Positions 10,739 through 21,668 of a DNA stretch of 64,000 nt are shown here, one piece after another (position 1 is the stretch's first letter; every line of letters begins with the position of its first letter). The DNA lies in assembly GCA_013368445.1 (NCBI GenBank), contig JAACJO010000006.1:62001-126000 (forward strand). Direction: 5' to 3'. Source of the stretch: Leucocoprinus leucothites (taxonomy: Eukaryota; Basidiomycota; Agaricomycetes; Agaricales; Agaricaceae). Below the pieces are notes generated by a model that saw nothing but the letters and a program-made list of their open reading frames with translations, did not search any database and had not been told where the DNA came from. The position numbers were made by a program, and so were the translations under genes.

Positions 10739-13491
10739 TTAAATGGCAACTCTGCCACTGGAGTGATTGGTATTAGCATGGACAGTGCATGCAGTGCATG
10801 ACTTGGCAGCTTTGTTAGAGTGCCAGGTGCAGTCAAACCTGTTTTTCCAGAAAGGACATTTGTTGTCATTAGCATGGTGGTCACCTTTACAATTGAGACA
10901 TTTGAAATTCTCAAGGTGGGGGCAGGGGACACTGTTGGGAGTGGCATCACAAGGGGGATTGGATTTGGGGTTGGCCTTACAGCACCAGGCCATAGTACAG
11001 TGGTTCTCGACATGATGAGGGCCACCACAAATTTGACAGCAGGTGCCAAGAGCACAACACATATGAGTGGGGTGACCCCACTGCCAGCAGTTTCTGCATT
11101 GCACCACACCAGGGTGCATACTAGTAGCATGGATAGTGCCAATGTGTTGGTCAAAGTTAATAGTATGATTGACCAACATCTTGGCCTTGGTACCATTCTG
11201 AGAATCCCAAATGTTGAACCACACAACGGCAGTATCCAACTTGGAGGAGGCTTTCATAACTCAAGGGTGGGCAGCAAGGATGACATTTTTGAAGAGGGGG
11301 GATTGCCCAAGGGCTTGTTCAATGAAGGTAGGGGAAAGGGGGTTAGATGAATTGGCTACCCAATATGGGACACCAACAATTTTAAGGAAAGATTTGGATT
11401 GAGGGAGTTGAGGCTCAATGGGGATTGCGTCTCTGAGTTGCCAGGCTTTCTTTAACCAGGACTTGATGGTATTGAGGTCATTAGGTGTAGCAATACCCAA
11501 TGTGGCAATAGAGATGCCATTATATGACTTGTAGACAGATTTTATGCAAAGTTTAGATTGAGCAGCGGTGAGACTGCAATTACAGAATTTGGCTGCTTTA
11601 TTGAAATCTTTGATGTGGTCAGCAATGATATTTCCCTCAAAAGGGATGAGGACTTGGTGGTGAGTAGGGCCATAAGTGGTCATCTTGGGTTTAGTGCACT
11701 GAGCACTTGAGGTTGAAGGTTTGGGTGCTTGAGGTTGTGCACCACTGAAGCTTGCCTTATACATAGCAAGGACTGTGTCATAGGAGAGTTCAGGGAAGGT
11801 GAGTATCATTTCTTGCATCTTGACCCCATCAATAGCTGAGGAAGTGGAAGAGGAAGCTGCTGGCTGGACACCTCATCAGGTGGCATCAGTGAATGACACA
11901 TTCTTCTTGTTAAAGTGTTCCATAAGGGGTTTGGTGGATGCCTTACAGTCAGGAGGAGGAATGGGGGGTGGCAAATCAGAGGCACCCTTAGGGTTAGGTT
12001 TTGATGGCTGAGCCTGGCCATCAGAAGAAGGATGCCCTACTGAGTGCTCAAAATTTTCATTCCCATTCTTTGGAGTCATGTGATTGGAAGGTGGAGGGGC
12101 ACCCTAGAGACGTGGATAGGACTGGCAGGTTTAGAAGATGTGATGTCATTCTTAGCCTTTCAGTTACCCAACACAGACAAGATGTCATGTGTCTTACCAG
12201 AAGACAAGATGTCATTCTGGCGGGGAGGAAGGGTGCCCTCATTGGGAGGGGCTTGATTGACATTCATGTTGTAGTCATCAATGCATGCTGTTGGGTTAGT
12301 TTGCCCAATGACAATACTGGGCGGGAAGAGAGGAGTGGGAATGTTTGACAAAGTTGACTTACATGCTTTTTTCCCCTTACCCTTGCCTTTTGGAGGGGGG
12401 GAAGAGTCCGTCATGGGGATGTCAGCTGGGAGATTAAAGTATTCCCTCAGTGCTTCAACAATCATAAGACTGCTTTTGCCATTAATGGGGTTGCAGTCCC
12501 AGCCTGATTCAAACATAGATGTGAGTAAACAATAGATCAGTTCCCCCATTTGGGGAAACCTTGGGTCCTTCTGTCTGGGTTTAAGGCCCAGACCATTACA
12601 ATGCTTGAAGAAATTTGTCACATACTTAAGCACCTCAAGCGCTTTGAATGCAGCTTCACTGATAACCAAGGTCTCTTTGGTGGCTGTGTTGGATAGATCC
12701 TTAAGATCTGGAAGTCATGGCTGTGCAGGTCCAGGCTCCTGTAGCTGTGCAGTAACATCACCAGTGATATCATGTGTGATGTCAGGTATAATGTCATTAC
12801 TATCAGATGATCCAGCAAAGAAGGTAGCTGGAGAGCCAGTTGGCATAGCAGTTGCTGACTCAGCAGATCCATGGATTGCATGAGGCAGCCTTGTGGTGGG
12901 TGGGGGTCCAAATAGATGATTGTCCAGTTCCCTATTACTGAATATCCCCTCCTCCTGGTCACCCCACACATCTCCATGTGAGTTTAGGTTCAGAGGATCA
13001 GGTCATTTGAGCTCACCTAGGAATCCCTCACTGTAAGGACAGAAGGAAATAGGCAATTTGAAGCCATTGTATGCACTCATAGAGGCTGTTCTTGAGATGG
13101 CTTTGGGAGTAGTGTCCAAGCCTCAATGGGCTTCACAAGCATGAGCTTGCCTAGCATGGGATGAAGGAGGAGGGGGAGTCCTAAGGGAAGGATGTGAAGC
13201 TGCACACAATAGTGCAGTAGGGATGATTATGGGGGAGGGAGGGGTTGAATTATCAGATGAGTCTGAATCACTCTCACTGTCCTTTGACTGGTCTGAGCCT
13301 GCTCTGGAAGAGGCAGCTGACTTGGCGTTGTCATGAACAGAGTATCCAGATGATTTGATGGAAAGTGCAGGCAAAATAGAGCAATTGCACTTTGAAGTTG
13401 AGACACATGTTTCAGTGTTGGCAATGTTCATAGGGTCTGAAGATGGCAGAGGGGTACCCTTAAGGTCCACCCAGTGCGATGGTGCAGTCAT
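10739..13491 (-). pseudogene. L2 ORF1 (inverted duplicate of L1 ORF1)
   Basis: This ORF1 carries the same stops and the same zinc-finger cluster as L1 ORF1, including the double TGA where L7 has CGA-CGG. One extra frame change comes from a missing C in a C-run at about 12100. Shared nonsense mutations mean this copy was made after L1 had already decayed. Confidence 0.9.
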
Positions 13492-13570
13492 GTCAATAGT
13501 ATTCATAGTCAATATGTATGTAGACACTATCAAAGAATTGGATGATGGTGGTAAGAGGGAAAGGAAGGAT

Positions 13571-13791
13571 GACTATTCTGGAGGAGGTGATGTTGACCAG
13601 CCTCTAGAATGTTGATCTGAGCCTCCTGAGTTGCCTAGAGCACCAGCTCGGCCTCAGCAGCCTCCAGAGTCTCCCAGTCACTCTCCCAAGTCTGAGGAGT
13701 GATCTCTGCCTCCCAGTCCATCCGTAGAGCTCTCTGATGCTCCAGAGACTCCCAAGGCTGGTCCTAGTGTTCCTCTTCGATCTAGTGACTC
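13571..13791 (+). mobile_element. copia-2 fragment: pol linker
   Basis: The Pro/Ser/Glu-rich linker between integrase and RT is readable (GGDVDQPLE, then SEPPELPRAPARPQQPPES) and matches the copia-4 linker at 55160-54960 on the other strand. TGA stops are present. The piece is cut on the left by the inverted repeat and on the right by LINE C1. It continues at 15024 and 24882. Confidence 0.85.
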
Positions 13792-14440
13792 CTGGCATGA
13801 TTGGTGGTGGACCCATCTACCTATTCTGGCCAGGCCCATTCCCTGGCAGTGTGTGGCCATCTGATAGAGTGGCTTGGTGCTGATGCCAAGTCCATGATCA
13901 AATTCCACGAGGTCTGCTCTTATCTGAAGTGGCCCTTCCATTGGACAGTTCATGCTTAAGTGACTGATCTCTCTTTCCAGGTGAGTATGGGGGCTCATCT
14001 CTCTACCACCCTTGGATATCTGCATAAAGCCAAGGTCGAGGCTTGCAAAGATGAGTGGACAAGATTGTTCACTCTTCCTACTTACACTGGTAAGGACTTG
14101 CTTCATCTCTGTAAAGGAGATGATAAATATATTCAGCCCATGTATCTCCATGGTGGAGCATGGCTGCCAAAACTCGCATCTTCAATACTATGTGCGCAGG
14201 TGTGCCAGGCAATACTCAACCATGCCCCTATCGGGTCCTATAAGGCCCATTTCCATGTCCAAGAGGACATCTCATGTCCCTGTGGGTTTGCTTTTGAGAC
14301 TTGTTGGCACATCCTAACCTCCTGTCAGAGGTTCTGTAGTGAGGAGGCAGATTTCCCCTCCTACTTCAATGAGCTTGTCGATTTCTGCAATAAGAATCTA
14401 CTTGCATTTTCTTTTGCCACACCCCCTCTGAGGGGCTAAC
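13792..14440 (+). pseudogene. LINE C ORF2 C-terminus
   Basis: The end of RNase H and the C-terminal domain of a Tad1-like ORF2 can be read in one frame with a single stop near 13955. Conserved blocks align with LINE A: YLHGGAWLPKLASS corresponds to YVKGGTWLPLANES, QAILNHAPIGSYKAHF to RAILNHAPIGAYRERF, and CPCGFAFETCWHILTSC to the C-terminal CCHC. It ends at TAA 14438-14440. The 5' truncation removes the endonuclease and RT, so it is dead. Calling it a separate family is an inference from divergence and from a different 3' UTR. Confidence 0.82.
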
Positions 14441-15023
14441 ATACTCCATTATGCACTCTTTGGGGTCCACTGGGTTCCAGTGAGTCCCTCCTCATGTTGC
14501 TAACTGTCCTGCAGGTTTGGACCAGTTCTCCCCTGGGTGAGGTAAGGTAGGCTTTCAGCTGGGTGAAGCTCTGCAATCAGGAAGGCAGCTAGAGGTGATG
14601 CACCATGCCTAGGGTACCTTCTGCTTACACACACAAGTAAAGAGACTCTTCAGGGTCTTTGAAGGGCCATTCGCCAGTCCCCAACTTGTCTGTGGGGAGA
14701 CTGGCTTCATTCTGGGTGGGGTGACTTGCAGTATGGGGTAGGCATTCCAGGGTCTGGCATAGGTCCCTGATGGTGTGGGTGGCAATACTGGTGGCTCAAT
14801 TGCTGTGCTCTCTTGCAGCGGCAAGCCATTACTACTACACCTGTGTTGGGCTTCAGCCTGAGGTAGGTGGTTTCCATGGCAGTGAGCAGGCATATTCTGC
14901 TCAAGATGTGAGGGGCATTTTCTTTTGTGTTTGCTACTTAGAGTACTCATCTGTATTCAACTAGACTGCTATCACGCACCAGTATATAAATTTATGATTC
15001 TTTTTTAAAAAATTAAAAAAAAA
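14441..15023 (+). other. LINE C 3' UTR
   Basis: These ~580 non-coding bases, longer than the LINE A 3' UTR (~180 bp), have no protein similarity that I recognise. They end in the 24-nt hairpin at 14960-14983 and the A-rich tail. Confidence 0.75.
14960..14983 (+). other. LINE C 3'-terminal hairpin
   Basis: The layout is ACTAG-AC-TGC-(6 nt)-GCA-CCAGT: a 5-bp outer stem with one mismatch, an AC bulge, a 3-bp inner stem and a 6-nt loop. The C2 copy at 37564-37587 (-) has a fully paired outer stem, ACTGG/CCAGT. The layout is the same as in LINE A and half-LINE B. Confidence 0.75.
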
Positions 15024-15093
15024 GATCTGGTGACTCTCCATCAGACTCTGATGATTCTGACATCTCCTATGCCACTCCTATCAGTCCAGCACC
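15024..15093 (+). mobile_element. copia-2 fragment between C1 and L3
   Basis: A short pol-linker piece (DLVTLHQTLMILTSPM in one frame) continues copia-2. It includes the duplicated C1 target on the left and the L3 target ATCAGTCCAGCACC at 15080-15093 on the right. Confidence 0.85.
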
Positions 15094-15172
15094 ATCCTTC
15101 TTTCCCTCTAACCACCATCATTGATTTCTTTGATGGTGTTTTCTACTATATTGACTATGAATAACTACCAAT

Positions 15173-18100
15173 ATGACTGCACCATCACATTGGGTGGACC
15201 TCAAGGGTACCCCTCCACTATCTTTGGACCCTATGAACATTGCCACATGTGTCTCATCCAGCAAGCGTGACTGCTTGATTTCACCTGCTCTTTCCATCAA
15301 ATCAACTAGGCATTCTGTACATAACAATACCAAGTTGGCTGCCTCTTCCAGAGCTGACTCAGATCAGTCAGAGAGTAGTGAGAGCAATTCAGACTCATCT
15401 GATAATTCAACCCCCTCCTCTCCTATAATCATCCCTGATACTACTCCTAAAGCCATATCAAGAACAGCCTCCATGAGCACATATGATGGCTTCAAATCAC
15501 CTATTCTCTTCTGTCCCTATAGTGAGGGATTCTTAGGTGAGCTCAAACCACCCAACCCTTTGAATTTGAACTCACACGGAGATGCATGGGGTGACCAGGA
15601 GGAAGGGATCTTCAACAATGGGGAGCTAGACAATCGTCTATTTGGACCCCCACCCACCTCAAGGCTGCCTCATATGATCCATGGATCTGCTGAGTCAGCA
15701 AATGCTGTGCCAACCAGCACTCCAGCTACTTTCTTTGCCAGATCATCTGATACTAATGATGTCACACCTGATGTCACTGCACAGCCACAGGGGCCTGGAC
15801 CTGCACAGCCACAACTTCTGGATCTTAAGGATCCATCAAACACAGCTACCAAAGAAACTTTGGTTGTTGGTGAAGCTGCATTCAAAGCACTCAAGGCGCT
15901 TAAATACAGTAATACACCAGTCATGTATACACTCAATTGATATACAGCCTGTTTCTATCCCAAATATGGTTTTTTTGACCCAGAATTTTACAAGAACATA
16001 ATGTATAGTATTGTCTTTGAATTCTCATCTTCCTGTGGGGAGAGCTCTATTTTTCGAGGCTCAGTACATCAAATACTTGGGACAGTGCTGTTTTGAGGTT
16101 TATGACTCAGCTGTACACCATTACAAAATACTGACATCATTACCAAAAAGGTAGTATGCTGTCACATTTAGTCACAATTTCTTCCTTTATAAATCGTCCT
16201 TCAATAGGATTTCATTCCTTAGCATCATCTGTATGTCCGAAAACTCTGAAATTTTGCACAGTCGTTCTCATAACCATGATACATAACATAGTGCTGTCTT
16301 CTGCCCTACAATTTGAACTATTGAATGACCAAAACCTGAATGCAATTTTGTACAGTTATGAGAAATGCAAAGAACACTATTTTCTGCTCATGAATGAGTG
16401 TAATACCACTAAATTTCTGCTGGGAATCTTATATTCACTTATTCCACATCTCCAAGCAAAAAAAAAACTGGAAGGAATACCTCAAATTGGTGCAGGAATT
16501 GCTACTGTACAGGTGAATGATGGTGTACACATGACTGGTGTATTACTGTATGTGACTAATTTCTTCAAGCATCATAATGGTCTGGGCCTTCAACCCAGAC
16601 AAAAGGACCCAAGGTTTCCCCAAATGGGGGAACCGATCTATTGCTTACTAACTTCTATGTTTGAATCAGGCTGGGACCACATGCCCATCAATGGTGAAAG
16701 TGGTCTCATGATTACTGAAGTGCTGAGGGAATATTTTAATCCTCTGGCCAACATCCCTATAACGGACTCTTCCCCCCCTCCGAAGGGTAAGGGCAAGGGA
16801 AAAAAGGCATGTAAACCTTCTCTGTCAAATATCTCTACCCCCATGTTCCCACCTGGTATTGTCATTAGGCAAACTAACCCCACAGCTCATATCGACAACA
16901 ACAACATGAATGTTGACCAAGCCTCTCCCGATGAGGGCACCCTTCCTAACCCCCAGAATGACATCTTGTCTGTGTCAAGCAACTGTAAGGCTAAGAATGA
17001 CATCTCGTCTTCTAAGCCTGCCAGCCCCATCTGCATCTCTAGGGTGCCCCCTCCTCCATCCAATCATGTGACTCCAAGGAATGGGAATGGAAATTTTGAG
17101 TGCTCAGTTGGGTGCCCTTCTTCTGATGGCCAGGCTCAGCCATCAAAACCCAACCCTAAGGGCACCTCTGATATGCCACCCCCCATTCCCCCTCCTGACC
17201 ATAAGGCATCCACCAAACCCCTTATGGAACACTTCAACAAGAAGAATGTGTTGTTCACTGATGCCGCCTGATGGGGTGTCCAGCTGACAGCTTCCTCTTC
17301 CTCCTCCTCTTCCATTAACGGGGTTAAGATGCAAGAAATGATACTTGCCTTCCCCAAACTCTCATATGACAAAGTACTTACCATGTACAAGGCAGGTTTC
17401 GGTGGCACCCAACCTCAAGCACCCAAACCTTTGACTTTAAGTGCCGAGTATGCTAAACCCAAGATGACCACTCATGGTCCTACTCATCGCCAAGTCCTCA
17501 TCCCTTTTGAGGGAAATATCATTGCTGACTGCATCAAAGATTTCAATAAAGTGGCTGAATTCTGTAATTGTGGCCTTACCACTGCTCAATCCAAACTTCA
17601 TGTGGAGTCTGTCTGTGAATCATATAATGGCATCTCTATTGCCACATCAGGCATTGCTACACCTAATGACCTCAATACCATCAAGTCCTGGTTAAAGAAA
17701 GCCTGGCAACTTGGAGATGCAATCCCCATTGAGCCTCATCTCCCTCAATCCAAATCTTTCCTTAAAATTGTTGGCATCCCATATTGGGTAGCCAATTCAT
17801 CTAACCCCCTTTCCCCTGCCTTTGTTGAGCAAGCCCTTGGACAATCCCCCCTCTTTGAAAACATCATCCTTGCTGCCTGCCCTCACATCATGAAAGCTTC
17901 CCCCAAGTCTAACACTGCCATTGTGTGGTTTGACATCTGGGACTCACAAAACGGTACTAAGGCCAAGATGTTGGTCAACTGTACAATCAACTTCAGCCAA
18001 CATGTCAGTACCATCTGTGCTACTAGATGCACCCTGGTGTGGTGCAATGTAGAAACTGTTGGCAGTGGGGTTACCCCACTCATGTGTGTCATGCTCTTGG

Positions 18101-18406
18101 CACCTGCTGTCAAATCTGTGGTGGCCCTCATCATGTAGAAAATCATTGTACCATGGCCTGGTGTTGCAAGGCCAACCCCAAATCCAACCCTCCTTGTGAT
18201 GCTACTCCTGATGGCATTCCTTGTCCTCATCTTGAGAATTTCAAATGCCTCAACTGTAAAGGTGATCATCATGCAAATGACACTAAATGTCCATTTTGGA
18301 GAAACAGGTTCAACCACACCTGGTATTCTAACAAACTGCCAAGTCATGCACTGCACATGCTGTCCATGCTAACACCAATTGCTCCAGTGGCAGAGTTGCT
18401 GTTTAA
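15173..18406 (+). pseudogene. L3 ORF1, split by a MITE
   Basis: This gag-like ORF1 starts MTAPSHWVDLKGTP. The N-terminal part is open to about 15904, where a Tc1-type MITE (15907-16548) with TA duplication interrupts it. The frame resumes at 16551 (VTNFFKHHNGLGL) and reads to a TGA at 17269-17271, where L7 has CGA. The next frame, from 17329, contains PYWVANSSNPLSP and WFDIWDSQNGTKAK, and a frameshift follows near 18025. Finger motifs appear at 18050-18300 (CRNCWQWGYPTHVC, CLNCKGDHHANDTKC). The stop TAA at 18404-18406 sits two bases before the ORF2 ATG. It is non-functional. Confidence 0.9.
15907..16548. mobile_element. Tc1/mariner-type MITE (642 bp)
   Basis: Terminal inverted repeats start CAGTAATACACCAGTCATG at the left and mirror at the right, about 26 bp with one mismatch. 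The element is flanked by TA at 15905-15906 and 16549-16550, where uninterrupted LINE A copies have a single TA. Ends beginning CAGT with a TA duplication are typical of Tc1/mariner. I see no transposase inside, so it is a non-autonomous copy. A reading frame runs from 16156 through the right end into the LINE, but this is incidental. Confidence 0.9.
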
Positions 18407-21400
18407 ATATGCCTGGTAAGAACAACATTATCTTGTCTGTTCATATTTATTTGCAAAATGTTGGGCATCCCTATGCCCTTGTTGACACTATTCTTGAGTC
18501 CAAGAAGCTGGACTTCAACATTATTTTCCTACAGGAACCCCCATGGAATCACATTTGCAAGGCGCCCTCAATGACTAACCCTGAAGGGGATGATGTCGTA
18601 GGTGCTCCTATTCCTCCAGAATGGCTTTGTATGGTTCACCCTACTAAGTCTAATGACCCCAAACCCTATACTTTGACTTATGTTCACAGGCAACTCCTTT
18701 GTATGAGACCTATCCTTTGACAGGATTGGGTCAATCACCGTGATATCCAAATACTCAGACTTTTCAATCATGGTAACTATATTCATTTCCTTAACATATA
18801 TTCTGACTTGTCATCATTGGCGATCACTTTTCTTTCAACAAACTTTATTGATATCCCAAATGTTGTATACATAGGAGGCAACTTCAACTGTTGCTCTCTG
18901 GAGTGGGATCCTCTTGTTTCTCATCTCCCTTGTTCTGCTGTAACTCTGACGGAGTTAGTGGATAGTTTTAATCTCACAAGGTCCACACCAACTATTATTT
19001 CTCCCACCCATTTTTCTTCTATTGAAGGACATGACAATTCAGTTATCGATCTCATTTTCTGTGCTAATGATTCTACCTCCCATGTTATTGATATGGATTC
19101 GAGACTTCCATTGGATCATGTACCCTTACTCATTGATCTTCCAATCTGCCTAGATTATATTAACTACAAAAAGTGTGTATTGCCCAAAGATAGCAATAAA
19201 GAGACTGCTTTCATTTCTCAGGTCTCAGAGCATCTGGTGGCTCTTGACTGTTTGAACATTCATTCCACCTCTTGTTTGGACAATATCTCTGATTCCATTT
19301 CTTGCATATTGAGTAATGTCTGGAACACGAACTCTAAGAACATATGGATCACTAACTGGTCAAAAGAATGGTGGACCCCTCACTGTTCTGAGACCTTACT
19401 TATAGGAGAACCAAAGACTGAAAAGACTGGTGAGTGTTTAGGATGGCTACCCATACTACCAAGCACTCTTTCTTTGATGAACACATTCATGAAATTGCCT
19501 CCTCCAATAAACGCCTCTGGGACCTTATGGAGTGGGTCAAACAGCGCAAACTGCCTGCCATTGAGGGGATCTGATATCAAGGATGCTCATGTAATGACCT
19601 ACCAGACTTGTGGAACACCCTCCATTCATCCTATAACTCTGCATTGGGCTGACCAGTAAGCCCTCACATCCTAAATGAAATGAAATCTCTTCCTACCCAT
19701 TCCTGGGCGGACTTCTCTGCTCTCAAACTATCCAAATCACTACTGTCATGTGCTAACTCTTCAGCACCTGACCCTGACCACATATCCTGGAGACACTTGA
19801 AGTCCATAGTCGCTCACAACAAATGCCTCAAGAATATCATCTTCATTGCTAATGCGTGTGTATGTCTCTCTCATTGGCTGAGTTATTTCAAAGACTCAGT
19901 CTCTATCATCAGTCCCAAGCCAAATAAACCAGCCTATGATACTCCTAAAGTGTTTTGACTCATTGTCCTACTTAACACTTTAGGAAAACTTATAGAAAAA
20001 ATGATCACATGCTGCATGCAATTCGAAGCAGTTTCAACTGGAGCTCTCCACCCAAATCAAATGGGAGGAGTCATTCAACACTCTACTAAGGACATAGGTG
20101 TCTTCCTCACTCACATCATTTGGGCCAGATGGGCCAAAGGTATGATTACCAGTGTTTGCACTTTTGATATTGCACAATTCTTTCCCTCTCTAAATCACAA
20201 CATCCTCACTGACACCTTACAATGCCAGGGGTTTGCCCCTCAACTTGTAAATTTCTTCTCCCATTACCTCATAGGTCACTCCACACAATTTATGTGGAAT
20301 ACTTTTCTGTCTGATGCCCATGACACAGATGTTGGCATAGGGCAGGGTTTGGCTTTATCCCCTATCCTTTCAGTGCTCTACTTGGCACCTCTCATGTTTA
20401 TGTTCAATCAATATGCTCAACTTCAATCTATCCCCTCTTCCCTCCTATCCTTTGTTAATGATGGGCTTTGTATTTCTCAAACAAAAAACTATACTGACAC
20501 TATTTCTTCCCTTAAAGCAGCCTATTCCATCATTACATCCATATGCACTGACCTCAGATTAGTCATTGAACATGAAAAATCTGAGGTTTTCCACTTCTCT
20601 TGCTGACATAATGACTCAAATCCTCCACTTGACTTATCTGACATCAGTGGCCCCATCCTTTCTCTGAAACCCTTCTGGAGATACCTCAGCTTTTATTCGA
20701 CCATCAACTCTCATTCCAAGAGCATGTTCAATATTATTCAACCAAAGCATTGCCAATGGTGAAAGCCATGGGCATGCTAGGTAACTCTACCCGAGGTCTT
20801 CTTCCTCTTCAAAAATGACTTCTCTATAGGTCATGTGTTGTCCCTGTGGCTACATATGGCTTCTGTCTATGGTACTTTAAGGGTGCTTGCAACAAAGCCC
20901 TTCTCAAGTCCCTCTCTTCTATGCAGAGGTGCATGGCTCTTTGGATCACTGGTGCCTTTCACACCTCTCTGTCTGGTGGTGCTGAAAGTATAGCAGGTCT
21001 TATTCCCATTCACCTTCATCTTTGTAAATTGGCTATTTGTTCTTCCTATTGAGTTTCTACTTTACCTTCCAATCATCTGTTATGCTCTCTTTTATCTGAT
21101 TGTTTCTCTCTTAATTCTTCCCCCCATCCCCAATTGCTTCGACTTCTAACACTAGCCAAAAAAGCTAAACTAAAAGGCCCTCTTATTGATGTAGATAGTT
21201 CTCTTTCTCATCTCTCCAATTCATTTTCTCCTTTTGCCCCTGAATCCAAGCCTGGATCTTATCTCATGGACATCTTTCCTGATTCCATCCATTTCCATCC
21301 CTGTAATTGTAAAGATAAACATGAAATGTACAAACATGTCTTGTCTCTTGATTCAGTTTTTTCTTCCTCTTCTTCTGATCATACCTGTATATTAGTAGTT

Positions 21401-21668
21401 ACTGACACTTTTGTTCCCCTTGTAGGTTCCCTTCAGGTGGTTTCGGTGGCACATTTATATCACAGCAGACAACAAGTGTCCCATGCAAAACAGGCTAGTG
21501 GCCAGGCATCTTCAACAGACACTGAACTCTATTCTATTTGCATTAGCATTGCTAAGGCCATCTCTCTCCATTGTGACCACATCACTCTCATCACTGACTG
21601 TCTCCCAGCTGCCAAGCTAGCAGTCAACCCCTCTATTCATTTGAGCCAGTTGCACTCCATCCATGTCT

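Larger units (their letters stand above)
10145..13570 (-). repeat. inverted repeat, right arm (3426 bp)
   Basis: This is the partner of 3155-6581. Paired coordinates sum to 16725 on the outer side and 16726 on the inner side of the single homopolymer indel. Outside 13570 the sequence is copia pol linker; outside 3155 it is copia gag. The repeat therefore ends exactly at the LINE A 5' boundary. Confidence 0.93.
10529..13570 (-). mobile_element. LINE A 5' half L2 (inverted copy of L1)
   Basis: In minus orientation it runs from the LINE A 5' end at 13570 through all of ORF1 to the first ~70 codons of ORF2. It stops at the poly(A) of the plus-strand LINE (10514-10528). Its sequence equals L1 apart from two small differences. 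It has no 3' half of its own, so it is either the product of a fold-back or conversion event or an assembly artefact. Confidence 0.88.
13792..15023 (+). mobile_element. LINE C copy C1, 5'-truncated
   Basis: This insertion in copia-2 has target duplication GATCTRGTGACTC at 13779-13791 and 15024-15036. It holds the C-terminus of an ORF2 related to but clearly distinct from LINE A, a long 3' UTR and a terminal hairpin, then TATATAAATTTATGATT and an A-rich tail. It represents a third LINE family whose full element is not in the window. Confidence 0.88.

Noticed and set aside
3155..13570. Composite transposon or IS-like element with long inverted ends
   Set aside because: The arms are internal LINE sequence, not transposon termini, and no target duplication flanks the pair.
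13960..14439. A 159-codon ORF as a possible host gene
   Set aside because: It aligns block by block with the LINE A ORF2 C-terminus, lies within a target duplication and is followed by a LINE-type tail.
16156..17271. A 371-codon open frame that looks like a novel protein
   Set aside because: It fuses the right part of the MITE with L3 ORF1 sequence. The boundary at 16548 is the MITE end, so it is a chance fusion.
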